Both the position numbers and the translations under genes were made by a program. A DNA stretch of 64,000 bases from Amycolatopsis oliviviridis. GTDB lineage: Bacteria; Actinomycetota; Actinomycetes; Mycobacteriales; Pseudonocardiaceae. Below the pieces are notes generated by a model that saw only the letters and a list, made by a program, of their open reading frames with translations, made no database searches and had not been told where the DNA came from. The stretch spans positions 310,001-374,000 of the forward strand of contig NZ_BNAY01000005.1 of assembly GCF_014654365.1 (NCBI RefSeq), in the 5' to 3' direction. The number at the start of each line of letters is the position of its first letter. Positions within the stretch are counted from its first letter, which is position 1. Of this stretch, positions 26,771 through 34,895 are shown in pieces.

Positions 26771-26791
26771 ACTTGGTACGCGCGTGCAAGT
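26771..26791. promoter_or_regulatory. Candidate operator upstream of MFS gene
   Basis: ACTTG and CAAGT bracket GTACGCGCGTG. On the gene's strand it reads CGCGTACCAAGT, 18 nt or so before the start codon, and matches the promoter of the paralogous MFS gene at 52701 (CGCGTACCAAAGT). Confidence 0.45.
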
Positions 26792-26968
26792 TTTTTTCGC
26801 GCCTGGCGGACGTCACGCCGGTCACCCGGACCGAGGTCTTTTCTTGACTGATTCCAGATTACGCGAGAGGGTGGGTGAACCAGGTCGTCCACGACGTGCT
26901 GAGCGCGCGCACTCGGGCGAAGCTGGTGTGGCTGACCGCTTCACCACCACGAACCAGGAGGCACCGGC

Positions 26969-28411
26969 GTGACCTTGCCGACCACGAACAACGTGGGCAT
27001 CCCCGTCGCCAGCGACAACGATTCGCTGACGGTGGGTGCCAACGGCCCGATCCTGCTCCAGGACCACTACCTGATCGAGAAGAACGCCCAGTTCAACCGT
27101 GAGCGCGTGCCGGAGCGTGTCGTGCACGCCAAGGGCGGCGGCGCGCACGGCTTCCTCGAGGTCACCGAGGACGTCAGCCAGTTCACGAAGGCCGCGCTGT
27201 TCCAGCCGGGTGTGCGCACCGAGAGCCTGGTCCGCTTCTCGTCGGTCGCGGGTGAGAACGGATCGCCCGACACGTGGCGCGACCCGCGTGGTTTCGCGGT
27301 GAAGTTCTACACCTCCGAGGGCAACTACGACCTCGTCGGCAACAACACCCCGGTGTTCTTCATCCGCGACCCGATCAAGTTCCCGGACTTCATCCACTCG
27401 CAGAAGCGCCGCGCCGACAACCACCTGCGCGACCACGACATCCAGTGGGACTTCTGGACGCTGCGGCCCGAGTCCGCGCACCAGGTCACCTGGCTGATGG
27501 GCGACCGCGGCATCCCGTCGAACTGGCGCGAGATGGACGGTTTCGGCTCGCACACCTACCTGTGGGAGAACGCCGGCGGCGAGAAGTTCTGGGTCAAGTA
27601 CCACTTCAAGACCGACCAAGGCATCGGCTACCTGCCGCAGGCCGACGCGGACCGCATCGCGGGCGAGGACTCGGACTACTACATCCGCGACCTGTTCAAG
27701 AACATCGAGAAGGGCAACCACCCCAGCTGGACGCTGTACGTCCAGGTGATGCCCTACGCCGAGGCCGCGGACTACCGCTTCAACCCGTTCGACCTGACCA
27801 AGGTGTGGCCGAAGGGCGACTACCCGCTGATCAAGGTCGGCCGCTGGGTGCTCGACCGCAACCCGGCGAACTACTTCGCCGAGATCGAGCAGGCCGCGTT
27901 CGAGCCGTCCAACCTGGTGCCGGGCATCGGCCCGTCGCCGGACAAGATGCTGCAGGGCCGCCTGTTCGCGTACCCGGACGCGCATCGCTACCGGATCGGC
28001 GCGAACTACACGCAGCTGCCGGTCAACGCGCCGAAGTCCCCGGTGAACAGCTACTCGCGCGACGGCGCGATGCGCTACAACAACCCGGGCGACCCGGTCT
28101 ACGCGCCGAACTCCAAGGGTGGTCCGCACGCGAACGCGGAGATCGCCGCCGAGACCTCGTCGGGCTACGGCGTCGAGGACGAGGTCATCCGGTCGGCCTA
28201 CAAGCTCCACGCCGAGGACGACGACTTCGGCCAGCCGGGCACGCTCGTGCGCGACGTGATGGACGACGCGCAGCGTGAGCGGCTCGCGGGCAACATCATC
28301 GGCCACGCCTCGAACGACGTCTCACGGCCGGTTCTGGAGCGCGTCTTCGAGTACTGGCGGAACGTCGACAAGGACCTCGGCGACAAGGTCGCGGACGCCT
28401 TCCGCGAGTAG
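26969..28411 (+). CDS. katA: Monofunctional haem catalase
   Basis: 480 aa, small-subunit (clade 3) catalase that dismutates hydrogen peroxide. The catalytic His lies in ERVVHAKGGGAHG, the distal Asn in DPRGFAVKFYT/GNYDLVGNNTPVFFIRD, and the haem-ligand Tyr in RLFAYPDAHRYRIG. GTG start with CAGGAGG upstream. No CatR/FurA regulator is adjacent. Its 3' end is followed by a probable terminator at 28460. It opens a stress group that continues with FMN reductase, OsmC and Dps. Confidence 0.96.
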   Translation: MTLPTTNNVGIPVASDNDSLTVGANGPILLQDHYLIEKNAQFNRERVPERVVHAKGGGAHGFLEVTEDVSQFTKAALFQPGVRTESLVRFSSVAGENGSPDTWRDPRGFAVKFYTSEGNYDLVGNNTPVFFIRDPIKFPDFIHSQKRRADNHLRDHDIQWDFWTLRPESAHQVTWLMGDRGIPSNWREMDGFGSHTYLWENAGGEKFWVKYHFKTDQGIGYLPQADADRIAGEDSDYYIRDLFKNIEKGNHPSWTLYVQVMPYAEAADYRFNPFDLTKVWPKGDYPLIKVGRWVLDRNPANYFAEIEQAAFEPSNLVPGIGPSPDKMLQGRLFAYPDAHRYRIGANYTQLPVNAPKSPVNSYSRDGAMRYNNPGDPVYAPNSKGGPHANAEIAAETSSGYGVEDEVIRSAYKLHAEDDDFGQPGTLVRDVMDDAQRERLAGNIIGHASNDVSRPVLERVFEYWRNVDKDLGDKVADAFRE

Positions 28412-28460
28412 AACGACCTCTGCCCAGAGGCTGCTCCCACCACCGGAACGCACCCGGTGC

Positions 28461-28489
28461 GCGTCATCCCCCGCGCACCGGGTGCGTTT
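28461..28489 (+). terminator. Probable terminator after catalase
   Basis: CGCACCCGGTGCGCG and GCGCACCGGGTGCG form a GC-rich stem with a loop of about nine bases, followed by TTTCC, roughly 40 nt after the katA stop. The coordinates are approximate within a few bases. Confidence 0.65.
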
Positions 28490-28499
28490 CCATGTCCCC

Positions 28500-28858
28500 A
28501 CTCGCATGTGAAACCAGAAGGTGGCGGGACGTGCGTGGGGGACACCCCGAGTGGAGCAGTGCGACACGCCTGTCCGACGGAGTGATGAAGCCAAACGATC
28601 ACCGTTTACACCGCTGTGGGTGAACGAAACGTGCAGCCGTGTCGCCCGGTCACGGGTAGTCATAAAAAAGCGGGAAAAGGATGATCTTCAGGGGGAGGCA
28701 CAAGATTTCGACGTTAATCAATTGCGGGGGTCTTACCCGGGAACGAATCCGGCACGTAAGGGTTAGAAAACGGTTCAAACCGGTGATCGGGTGGTGTCAG
28801 GCCGATACGGCGGGTATCGATTTACCTCGTCAGGTCCCAGAGGCCAGGAGGTAAGGGA
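28500..28858 (+). other. Long intergenic region / possible structured 5' UTR
   Basis: No gene is supported here. It is less GC-rich than its neighbours and contains nested pairing near 28731-28761 (CTTAC...GTAAG enclosing CCGG...CCGG around GAACGAAT), a short hairpin CGGTTCAAACCG at 28771, and an AGGAGG RBS at the end. A leader regulating the secreted protein at 28859 is possible; I could not match it securely to a known riboswitch. Confidence 0.3.
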
Positions 28859-29389
28859 ATGAAAGGCAACATTGCCCGGACGATTGCCGCGGTAGCCGCG
28901 GGCAGTCTGTTGGCGGTGGCCTCAGCCGGCGCCGCGACGGCTAGTACCGATGGTGGAAAGGGTTCGTCGAATACGCAGGCGCTCGCCGCGCAGGTGCTGC
29001 AGATGCGAGACGGCCTCACCAAGGTGGCCTACGGCGGTGACGTCGCCAAGACGCGGGCGGACTTGGACAAGCTGAGCCCCGTCCTCGGTGACATCGCGGC
29101 GGGCAAGCGCTACCAGATCCAGACCGAGACGCAGAAGCTCGGCGACCTCGCCAAGGGTCGCTCCGACGAGTCCAGCAGGCTGCTGGCCGACCCGACGGCC
29201 AAGGCACGCCAGCTGCCGCCGCTGCCGGTGCCGATCCCGTCGCTGCCGGACCTTCCCGGACCGCTGAAGATCGTCAGCGACCTGGTGAAAGCCCTGTTGA
29301 CGGCCGTGACCGGCATCCTCGCCGGACTGCTCGGCGGACTCCCTGTCCCGCCGCTGCCCGTCCCGCCAGTGCCCCTCCCCACGCCCTAG
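28859..29389 (+). CDS. Secreted protein with proline-rich C-terminus, unknown function
   Basis: 176 aa. A Sec signal peptide (about residues 1-30, ending AGAATAST) precedes a helical mature domain (about 35-115) and a C-terminal tail rich in Pro-Leu-Pro-Val repeats that encloses a hydrophobic segment (VTGILAGLLGGL). Such tails occur in exported cell-envelope proteins. ATG with AGGAGG at ideal spacing. I do not recognise a family. The long upstream region hints at post-transcriptional control. Confidence 0.82.
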   Translation: MKGNIARTIAAVAAGSLLAVASAGAATASTDGGKGSSNTQALAAQVLQMRDGLTKVAYGGDVAKTRADLDKLSPVLGDIAAGKRYQIQTETQKLGDLAKGRSDESSRLLADPTAKARQLPPLPVPIPSLPDLPGPLKIVSDLVKALLTAVTGILAGLLGGLPVPPLPVPPVPLPTP

Positions 29390-29491
29390 GAGACCACGGG
29401 AGTCATCCGGTTCCGCCGTGCAGGGCGGCGGGCCACGATATGGGGGCCGGAGCCCGGGTGGGGACATTTCTCCCCACTCGGGCTCTGGCCG

Positions 29492-30538
29492 TCACTTCGG
29501 GGCGAGGCCCAGCCGCAGGGCGCCCGCCGCTTCGGCCGTCGCCTCGCGGAACCGGCGGCCGACGCCGAGGAAATTGATGTACCCGTGGATCAGGTCCGGC
29601 TGGCGGCTGAGCGCCACCGGGACGCCGGCCTTCCGCAATTTCTCCGCGTAAGCCTCGCCTTCGTCGCGCAGCGGATCGAAACCGGCCGTCGCGATATACG
29701 CGGGCGGCAATCCGGAAACGTCGCCGTGCAGCGGGGAAAGCCTCGGGTTGTACAGATCGGTGCCCTTTGGCACGTAATGTCCTTCGAACCAGGTCATATC
29801 CGAATCGGTGAGGAACAGGTCCTCGGCGAACAATTCCCGGGAACGGCGGCGCACGGTGAAATCCGTCGCCGGATAGAATAGCAGCTGGAACGCCGGGATC
29901 CCGCCGCCGCGTTTCACCGCCTGCTGCGCGGTCACCGCCGCGAGGTTCCCGCCCGCGCTGTCGCCGCCGACGGCGATCCGGGCCGGGTCGGCACCCAGGT
30001 CCCGCGCCTTCGCGAAGGCGTACTCGAACGCCGCGATCGCGTCCTCGGTCGCGCCGGGGAACCGCGTCTCGGGCGCGAGCCGGTACTCCACCGAAAGGAC
30101 CCGGACCCCGGCCTGCTTCGCGAGGTAGCGGACGGTGTTGTCGTGGGAGGCGCGGCTGCCGACCACCCAGCCGCCGCCGTGGAAGAACACCAGCAGCCCG
30201 GACGGGTCCGGGAGGCCGTCGGGTGTGTAGAGCGTCGCGGGCACGTCGCCGTCGCCCGTCGGGATCCGCAGCTCCCTGGTGGCGACCGGTTCGATCGTCG
30301 GTCCGCTGACCAGATGCCTGCTCGCCAGGAGCATGCTGCGCGATTGTTCGACACTTCCCCGCACCAGCGAGGCTTTCGCGAGCTTTTGCAGGCGGAGCAG
30401 GAGCTGGGCGTCGAGGGCGAGTTCCTGTCCGTCCAGGCGGAGCGGCGGTCCGGCGAAGGCCCTTCTGACCGGCCTCGGGAGCCAGAACGCCAGCTGCGAG
30501 AACGCGGCCTCGGCACGGATCTGGAGCGGTATCGCCAT
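29492..30538 (-). CDS. Alpha/beta hydrolase esterase, hormone-sensitive lipase (family IV) type
   Basis: 348 aa. The oxyanion-hole motif FFHGGGW (about residue 142) and the nucleophile GGDSAGGNLA are those of HSL-family carboxylesterases; catalytic Asp and His are expected in the GFDPLRDEG and LIHGYINF segments. It hydrolyses acyl esters, substrate unknown. The 60-aa N-terminal helical cap is typical. A 16-bp site 28 nt upstream closely matches one before the secreted lipase at 44655, so both may answer one regulator. Confidence 0.92.
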   Translation of the reverse strand: MAIPLQIRAEAAFSQLAFWLPRPVRRAFAGPPLRLDGQELALDAQLLLRLQKLAKASLVRGSVEQSRSMLLASRHLVSGPTIEPVATRELRIPTGDGDVPATLYTPDGLPDPSGLLVFFHGGGWVVGSRASHDNTVRYLAKQAGVRVLSVEYRLAPETRFPGATEDAIAAFEYAFAKARDLGADPARIAVGGDSAGGNLAAVTAQQAVKRGGGIPAFQLLFYPATDFTVRRRSRELFAEDLFLTDSDMTWFEGHYVPKGTDLYNPRLSPLHGDVSGLPPAYIATAGFDPLRDEGEAYAEKLRKAGVPVALSRQPDLIHGYINFLGVGRRFREATAEAAGALRLGLAPK

Positions 30539-30566
30539 GCTTCCTCCTGGGGGGCTTCACCTCAGG

Positions 30567-30582
30567 TTACTTGCGAGTAGGT
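30567..30582. promoter_or_regulatory. Candidate operator shared by two lipolytic genes (site 1)
   Basis: TTACTTGCGAGTAGGT contains an inverted TACT/AGTA pair and matches CTACTCCCGAGTAGGT at 45613 in 13 of 16 positions. Confidence 0.5.
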
Positions 30583-30686
30583 AGACCGTCCAGCGGGACC
30601 GGGATCGTTGCGGCGAACGGGTGTGACACAGGACTCCGTTCCAAATCCTGGTCCTCCACTTAAGTAGAGGAGCTAGCCTCGAAAGC

Positions 30687-31265
30687 GTGACTTCGACGAA
30701 CGCGGTTCATGTCCTCGGTATCGGCGGCTCCCTCCGGGAAGGTTCCCAATCCGAGCGCGCGCTGCGCATCGCACTGGGTGGCGCGGCGGAGGCCGGGGTC
30801 ACCACCGAACTGATCCCCGGGCCCGAGCTGGTGTTGCCGTTCTACGACACCGCCCTGGCGGAGCGGCACGAACGTGCGGTACGTCTGGTCGAGGCGATCC
30901 GCCGCGCCGACGGGATCATCGTGGTCTCGCCCGGCTACCACGGCGCGTTGTCCGGTCTGGTCAAGAACGCCCTGGACTACGTCGAGGATCTGCGGGACGA
31001 CGATCGTCCGTACCTCGACGGCCGCGCGGTCGGCCTGGCCGCCGTCGCGTTCGGCTGGCAGGCCGCCGTCACCACGCTGGATCAATTGCGCACGATCACG
31101 CACGCGCTGCGCGGCTGGGCCACCCCTTTGGGTGGTTCGATCAACTCCGCGGAGACCAAGTTCGACGAAGCCGGCGGCGCCTCGGACGAGAAGAGCGTCC
31201 GCACACTTCGCCTGATCGGGAGCCAGGTCGCCGAGTTCGCGCTGAGTCGCGCCGGTCACCAATAG
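30687..31265 (+). CDS. NADPH-dependent FMN reductase / flavodoxin-like fold protein
   Basis: 192 aa. The FMN phosphate loop GIGGSLREGSQSERAL and the SPGYHGALSGLVKNALDY motif identify the NADPH-dependent FMN reductase family (SsuE/ChrR-like). It provides reduced flavin or reduces quinones, chromate or azo compounds. The GTG start at 30687 has no ideal RBS; AGAGGAG lies about 16 nt upstream. The next genes (Ohr, Dps) suggest an oxidative-stress setting. Confidence 0.88.
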   Translation: MTSTNAVHVLGIGGSLREGSQSERALRIALGGAAEAGVTTELIPGPELVLPFYDTALAERHERAVRLVEAIRRADGIIVVSPGYHGALSGLVKNALDYVEDLRDDDRPYLDGRAVGLAAVAFGWQAAVTTLDQLRTITHALRGWATPLGGSINSAETKFDEAGGASDEKSVRTLRLIGSQVAEFALSRAGHQ

Positions 31266-31400
31266 TTTGTCTCGGCCCACGTCCGGGTAATTCCCGGACG
31301 TGATGCCTGCCATGGGGTGGCAAGGTTTCGCGGTTGCGGGACGTTGGCACCACAGAGACGCTCAACGGGGCGTGTCTTGAACCAGGAGGTAGGCGAAGAA

Positions 31401-31823
31401 ATGGCTGAGGCTCTGTACACCGCTGTTGCCACCGCTCGCGGCGACGGCCGCAACGGTGAGGTCACATCCTCCGACGGCGTCATCGACGAGTCGCTGGCGA
31501 TCCCGAAGGAGATGGGCGGACCGGGCGGGGACAAGACCAACCCCGAGCAGCTGTTCGCCGCCGGCTATTCCGCCTGTTTCCACTCCGCGCTCCAGGTCGT
31601 CGCGCGTGCGGCCAAGGTGAAGCTGGAAGGTTCCACCGTTTCCGCCGAGGTCAGCGTGCTCAAGCAGGGCGAGGGTTTCGGTCTCGCCGTGGCGCTCAAG
31701 GTTTCGCTGCCCGGTCTGGAGCAGGCGCAGGCCGATCAGCTCGTCGAGCAGGCGCACCAGGTGTGCCCGTACTCGAACGCGACCCGAGGGAACATCGAGG
31801 TCGCGCTGTCCGCGACGGTCTGA
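31401..31823 (+). CDS. Organic hydroperoxide resistance protein (OsmC/Ohr family)
   Basis: 140 aa. It reduces organic peroxides by a thiol mechanism. The two catalytic cysteines are in YSACFHSAL and HQVCPYSNAT, the Ohr pattern. NPEQLFAAG is the family signature. The ATG at 31401 follows AGGAGGT at good spacing. No OhrR regulator is next to it. It precedes Dps by 55 nt on the same strand; co-regulation is likely. Confidence 0.95.
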   Translation: MAEALYTAVATARGDGRNGEVTSSDGVIDESLAIPKEMGGPGGDKTNPEQLFAAGYSACFHSALQVVARAAKVKLEGSTVSAEVSVLKQGEGFGLAVALKVSLPGLEQAQADQLVEQAHQVCPYSNATRGNIEVALSATV

Positions 31824-31878
31824 TCCCGTCAGCGACAGGTCCACTTCCGAACCGACTGATTCCGAAAGGATGACCGTA

Positions 31879-32355
31879 ATGGGCAAGTCCCCGATCCAGA
31901 GCCCGCTGAGCGACGCCGACAAGGAGATCACCGGTAACGCCTTGCAGGCCACGCTGGTCGATCTGGTGGATCTGTCGCTGATCGCGAAGCAGGCCCACTG
32001 GAACGTCGTCGGCGCGAACTTCCGCAGCGTGCACCTTCAGCTCGACGAACTGGTCGACACCGCGCGCCAGTACGTCGACGAGGTGGCCGAGCGCGCCAAC
32101 GCCATCGGCGTCTCGCCGAACGGCCAGGCTAAGGCCGTCGTGGAGAGTTCCGGGCTGCCGGACTATCCCGACAACTGGCAGTCCGTGGAGTCCACGGTCG
32201 GCGCGATCGTCGGGATCCTCGCGGCGCTGATCGAGCGCCTGCGCAAGCGCATCGACGAGACCGACAAGAGCGACCTGGTCACCCAGGACCTGCTGATCGC
32301 GATCACGCAGGAGCTCGAAAAGGCGCACTGGATGTGGCAGGCGCAGCAGGCCTGA
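31879..32355 (+). CDS. dps: Dps-type ferritin-like DNA-protection protein
   Basis: 158 aa from the ATG at 31879, which has AAAGGA upstream; the ATG at 31870 is too close to that RBS. Ferritin-like four-helix fold; the intersubunit ferroxidase motif KQAHWNVVGANFRSVHLQLDEL is clear, with Asp and Glu ligands in VDTARQYVDEVAERA. It oxidises Fe2+ with hydrogen peroxide, stores iron and protects DNA. The C-terminal helix QELEKAHWMWQAQQA is normal for actinobacterial Dps. Confidence 0.94.
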   Translation: MGKSPIQSPLSDADKEITGNALQATLVDLVDLSLIAKQAHWNVVGANFRSVHLQLDELVDTARQYVDEVAERANAIGVSPNGQAKAVVESSGLPDYPDNWQSVESTVGAIVGILAALIERLRKRIDETDKSDLVTQDLLIAITQELEKAHWMWQAQQA

Positions 32356-32381
32356 CCGTCCCTCTCACGCGGCGCCCGAGC

Positions 32382-32434
32382 GCAATGAAGGGGCCTTTCA
32401 TCGCAAAATTTGCGATGAAAGGCCCCTTCATTGC
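32382..32434. repeat. Intergenic palindrome, family C (GAAGGGGCCTTTCAT-GCAAAATTTGC), copy 1
   Basis: Perfectly complementary 26-nt arms around a central A at 32408. Each arm is itself nearly palindromic (ATGAAGGGGCCTTTCAT), so a cruciform or a four-armed fold is possible. It lies between dps and the glutamate decarboxylase gene, which point the same way. Confidence 0.9.
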
Positions 32435-32489
32435 ACGTCAGAGAGCTGATCGAGGTGCCCTCGGAGGCTCTCGCGGATAGGTTCGGTCC

Positions 32490-33863
32490 ATGGTGCTGCA
32501 CAAGGGGAAAGCGACTGATCCGGACCGCAAGAGCGGGGCCAATCCGCTGTATGCCGGCGCGTATCCCGCGCTCGCCGCGAACATCCGTCTCCCGCACGAC
32601 AGCCTCGCCGAGGATCCGCTGCCGCCCGACACCGCGCTCCAGCTGGTGCGCGACGAGTTGATGCTCGACGGCAACGCCCGGCTCAACCTCGCCACGTTCG
32701 TCACCACGTGGATGGAGCCGCAGGCGCGCGAGCTGATGGCCGAATGCGTCGACAAGAACATGATCGACAAGGACGAGTACCCGCAGACCGCGGAGCTCGA
32801 GCGGCGGTGCGTGAACATCCTCGCCGATCTGTGGCACGCGCCCGATCCCGCGGCGATCATGGGCTGTTCCACCACCGGGTCCTCCGAGGCGTGCATGCTC
32901 GCCGGGATGGCGTTGAAGCGCCGCTGGTCGAAGCTGGGGCGCGCCGGGAAGCCGAATCTCGTGATGGGCGCGAACGTCCAGGTGTGCTGGGAGAAGTTCT
33001 GCGAGTACTGGGAGGTCGAGCCGCGGCTGGTGCCGATGGACGGTGACCGGTTCCATCTCACCGCGGACGAGGCGATCGCCCGGTGCGACGAGAACACCAT
33101 CGGTGTGGTCGCGATCCTCGGGTCCACGTTCGACGGCAGCTACGAGCCGGTCGCCGAGATCGCGGCGGCGCTCGACGGGCTGCACGAGCGGTCCGGGTGG
33201 GACATCCCGGTGCATGTGGACGGCGCTTCGGGCGCGATGATCGCACCGTTCCTGGACCAGGAGCTGGTCTGGGACTTCCGGCTGCCGCGGGTCGCGTCGA
33301 TCAACACGTCCGGGCACAAGTACGGGCTGGTCTATCCCGGTGTCGGCTGGGTGCTGTGGCGGGACAAGGCGGCGTTGCCGGAGGAGCTCGTCTTCGACGT
33401 CAATTATCTCGGTGGCGACATGCCGACTTTCGCGCTGAACTTCTCGCGTCCCGGTGCCGAGGTGGCCGCGCAGTACTACACGTTCGTCCGGCTCGGACGG
33501 GAAGGTTTCCGTGCGGTGCAACAGGCTTCGCGTGACGTGGCGACCCAGCTGGCGGACGGGATCGCCGGGCTGGGCCCGTTCAAGCTGCTGACTCGAGGCG
33601 ATCAGCTTCCCGTGTTCGCCTTCACGACGAAGGCGGACGTCGAGGGCTTCGACGTCTTCGACGTGTCGCGGCGGCTTCGGGAGCGTGGATGGCTTGTTCC
33701 GGCGTACACGTTCCCGGAGAACCGGACGGATCTCGCGGTGCTGAGGATCGTGGTGCGCAACGGTTTCACGCACGACCTCGCGGAGCTGCTGCTCGACGAT
33801 CTCCGGCGCCTGCTGCCGGAGCTCGATCACCGGCCGCGACGGCGGACGGCGTTCCATCACTGA
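32490..33863 (+). CDS. gadB: Glutamate decarboxylase
   Basis: 457 aa PLP enzyme converting glutamate to GABA and CO2. TTGSSEACMLAGMA, the HVDGASGAMIAPF segment and the PLP lysine in NTSGHKYGLVYPGVGW are diagnostic of group II GAD. It consumes a proton and usually supports acid resistance with a GABA antiporter, but no antiporter is adjacent. It sits in a cluster of stress genes. Confidence 0.95.
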   Translation: MVLHKGKATDPDRKSGANPLYAGAYPALAANIRLPHDSLAEDPLPPDTALQLVRDELMLDGNARLNLATFVTTWMEPQARELMAECVDKNMIDKDEYPQTAELERRCVNILADLWHAPDPAAIMGCSTTGSSEACMLAGMALKRRWSKLGRAGKPNLVMGANVQVCWEKFCEYWEVEPRLVPMDGDRFHLTADEAIARCDENTIGVVAILGSTFDGSYEPVAEIAAALDGLHERSGWDIPVHVDGASGAMIAPFLDQELVWDFRLPRVASINTSGHKYGLVYPGVGWVLWRDKAALPEELVFDVNYLGGDMPTFALNFSRPGAEVAAQYYTFVRLGREGFRAVQQASRDVATQLADGIAGLGPFKLLTRGDQLPVFAFTTKADVEGFDVFDVSRRLRERGWLVPAYTFPENRTDLAVLRIVVRNGFTHDLAELLLDDLRRLLPELDHRPRRRTAFHH

Positions 33864-33926
33864 GCCGGGTGCCCTGCGTCACGCCCGGATATCGCCGGGC
33901 CTTACCGGCGCGTAACGTCGGGGGGT

Positions 33927-34553
33927 ATGGGAGTCGCCGGAGACGAACGTCGTGCGTTGAGCGAGCTTTTCGAAGAGGTCGGCCCGGACGCGCCGACTTT
34001 GTGCGCGGGCTGGAAGACGCGGGATCTGGCGGCTCATCTGCTGGTCCGTGAGCGGCGGCCGGACGCGATGCCCGGGATCCTGGTACCGGCGCTCGCCTCC
34101 TACACGCAGAAGGTGCAGGACTCCTATGCCGCGCGGCCGTGGACGGAGGTCGTCGGGAAGGTGCGGTCGGGTCCGGCCTGGTACTGGCCGACGTCGATCG
34201 GGGCGCTCGACGAGCTGACGAACAGCGCGGAGTTCCTGGTGCACCACGAGGACGTCCGCCGGGGGCAGCCCGGCTGGGAGCCGCGTCCGGCCGAGTCCGC
34301 GCGGGACGCGGCGGCGTGGAAGTCGGCGAAGCAGGCGTCGAAGCTGAACCTGCGGAAATCACCGGTCGGGGTGGTCCTGAAGACTCCCGAAGGCCGCGAA
34401 GCGCGGGTGAAGGAAGGACCGGACACGGTGACCGTGGTCGGTGCGCCGATCGAACTGCTGCTGTTCGTCTTCGGCCGCGACGCCGCCCGGATCACCTTCG
34501 AGGGTGACGCCTACGCCGTGGACAGGCTCCGGAAGCACGACCGCGGCCTCTAA
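33927..34553 (+). CDS. TIGR03085-like DinB-fold metal-binding protein (mycothiol-dependent superfamily)
   Basis: 208 aa. The N-terminal helical bundle carries the metal ligands: TRDLAAHLLVRERRPDA (about residue 35) and FLVHHEDVRRGQPGW (about 105). The C-terminal part resembles the mycothiol-dependent maleylpyruvate isomerase domain. Members are presumed mycothiol S-transferases or isomerases; the true substrate is unknown. It is followed closely by the tautomerase gene (9 nt), so the two are likely one transcript. Confidence 0.85.
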   Translation: MGVAGDERRALSELFEEVGPDAPTLCAGWKTRDLAAHLLVRERRPDAMPGILVPALASYTQKVQDSYAARPWTEVVGKVRSGPAWYWPTSIGALDELTNSAEFLVHHEDVRRGQPGWEPRPAESARDAAAWKSAKQASKLNLRKSPVGVVLKTPEGREARVKEGPDTVTVVGAPIELLLFVFGRDAARITFEGDAYAVDRLRKHDRGL

Positions 34554-34562
34554 GGTGCGCTC

Positions 34563-34748
34563 ATGCCGATGATCAGTGTTTCGATGTTCCCCGGCCGCAC
34601 GGCCGAACAGAAGCAGGCCCTCGTGCGCGAGGTGACCGACGCCTTCGTCCGCACCTGCGGCGGCAACCCCGACGGCGTCTGGGTGACCATCAACGAGATC
34701 CCCGCCGAACACTGGGCCGCCGGCGGCACCCTCTTCTCGGACCGCTGA
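34563..34748 (+). CDS. 4-oxalocrotonate tautomerase family protein (61 aa)
   Basis: A short protein of the normal length for the family. The residue after the initiator Met is Pro (MPMISVSMF), the catalytic N-terminal base of tautomerases. It keto-enol tautomerises small alpha-keto acids; the natural substrate is not evident. It starts 9 nt after the DinB-fold gene. Confidence 0.88.
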   Translation: MPMISVSMFPGRTAEQKQALVREVTDAFVRTCGGNPDGVWVTINEIPAEHWAAGGTLFSDR

Positions 34749-34841
34749 CCCCACCCCAGCCCCCCGCCCTCCCTGGGGGACGGCCCCGCACCCAGCGTAT
34801 CGCGGGGGTAGGACGTTTCCGGCCGATCGCGGGCTGGGCGG

Positions 34842-34885
34842 GGCCGGTTGTCCACAACGCGTTTCCGCTGTGGACAACCGGCCCG
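34842..34885. repeat. Intergenic palindrome, family E (GGTTGTCCACA), copy 1
   Basis: Arms of 16 nt, GGGCCGGTTGTCCACA and its perfect complement, are separated by 12 nt. The TTGTCCACA/TGTGGACAA core resembles DnaA-box-like sequence by chance but is shared with the element at 37599. It separates two convergent genes and probably acts as a bidirectional terminator. Confidence 0.75.
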
Positions 34886-34895
34886 AAACCCGGGG

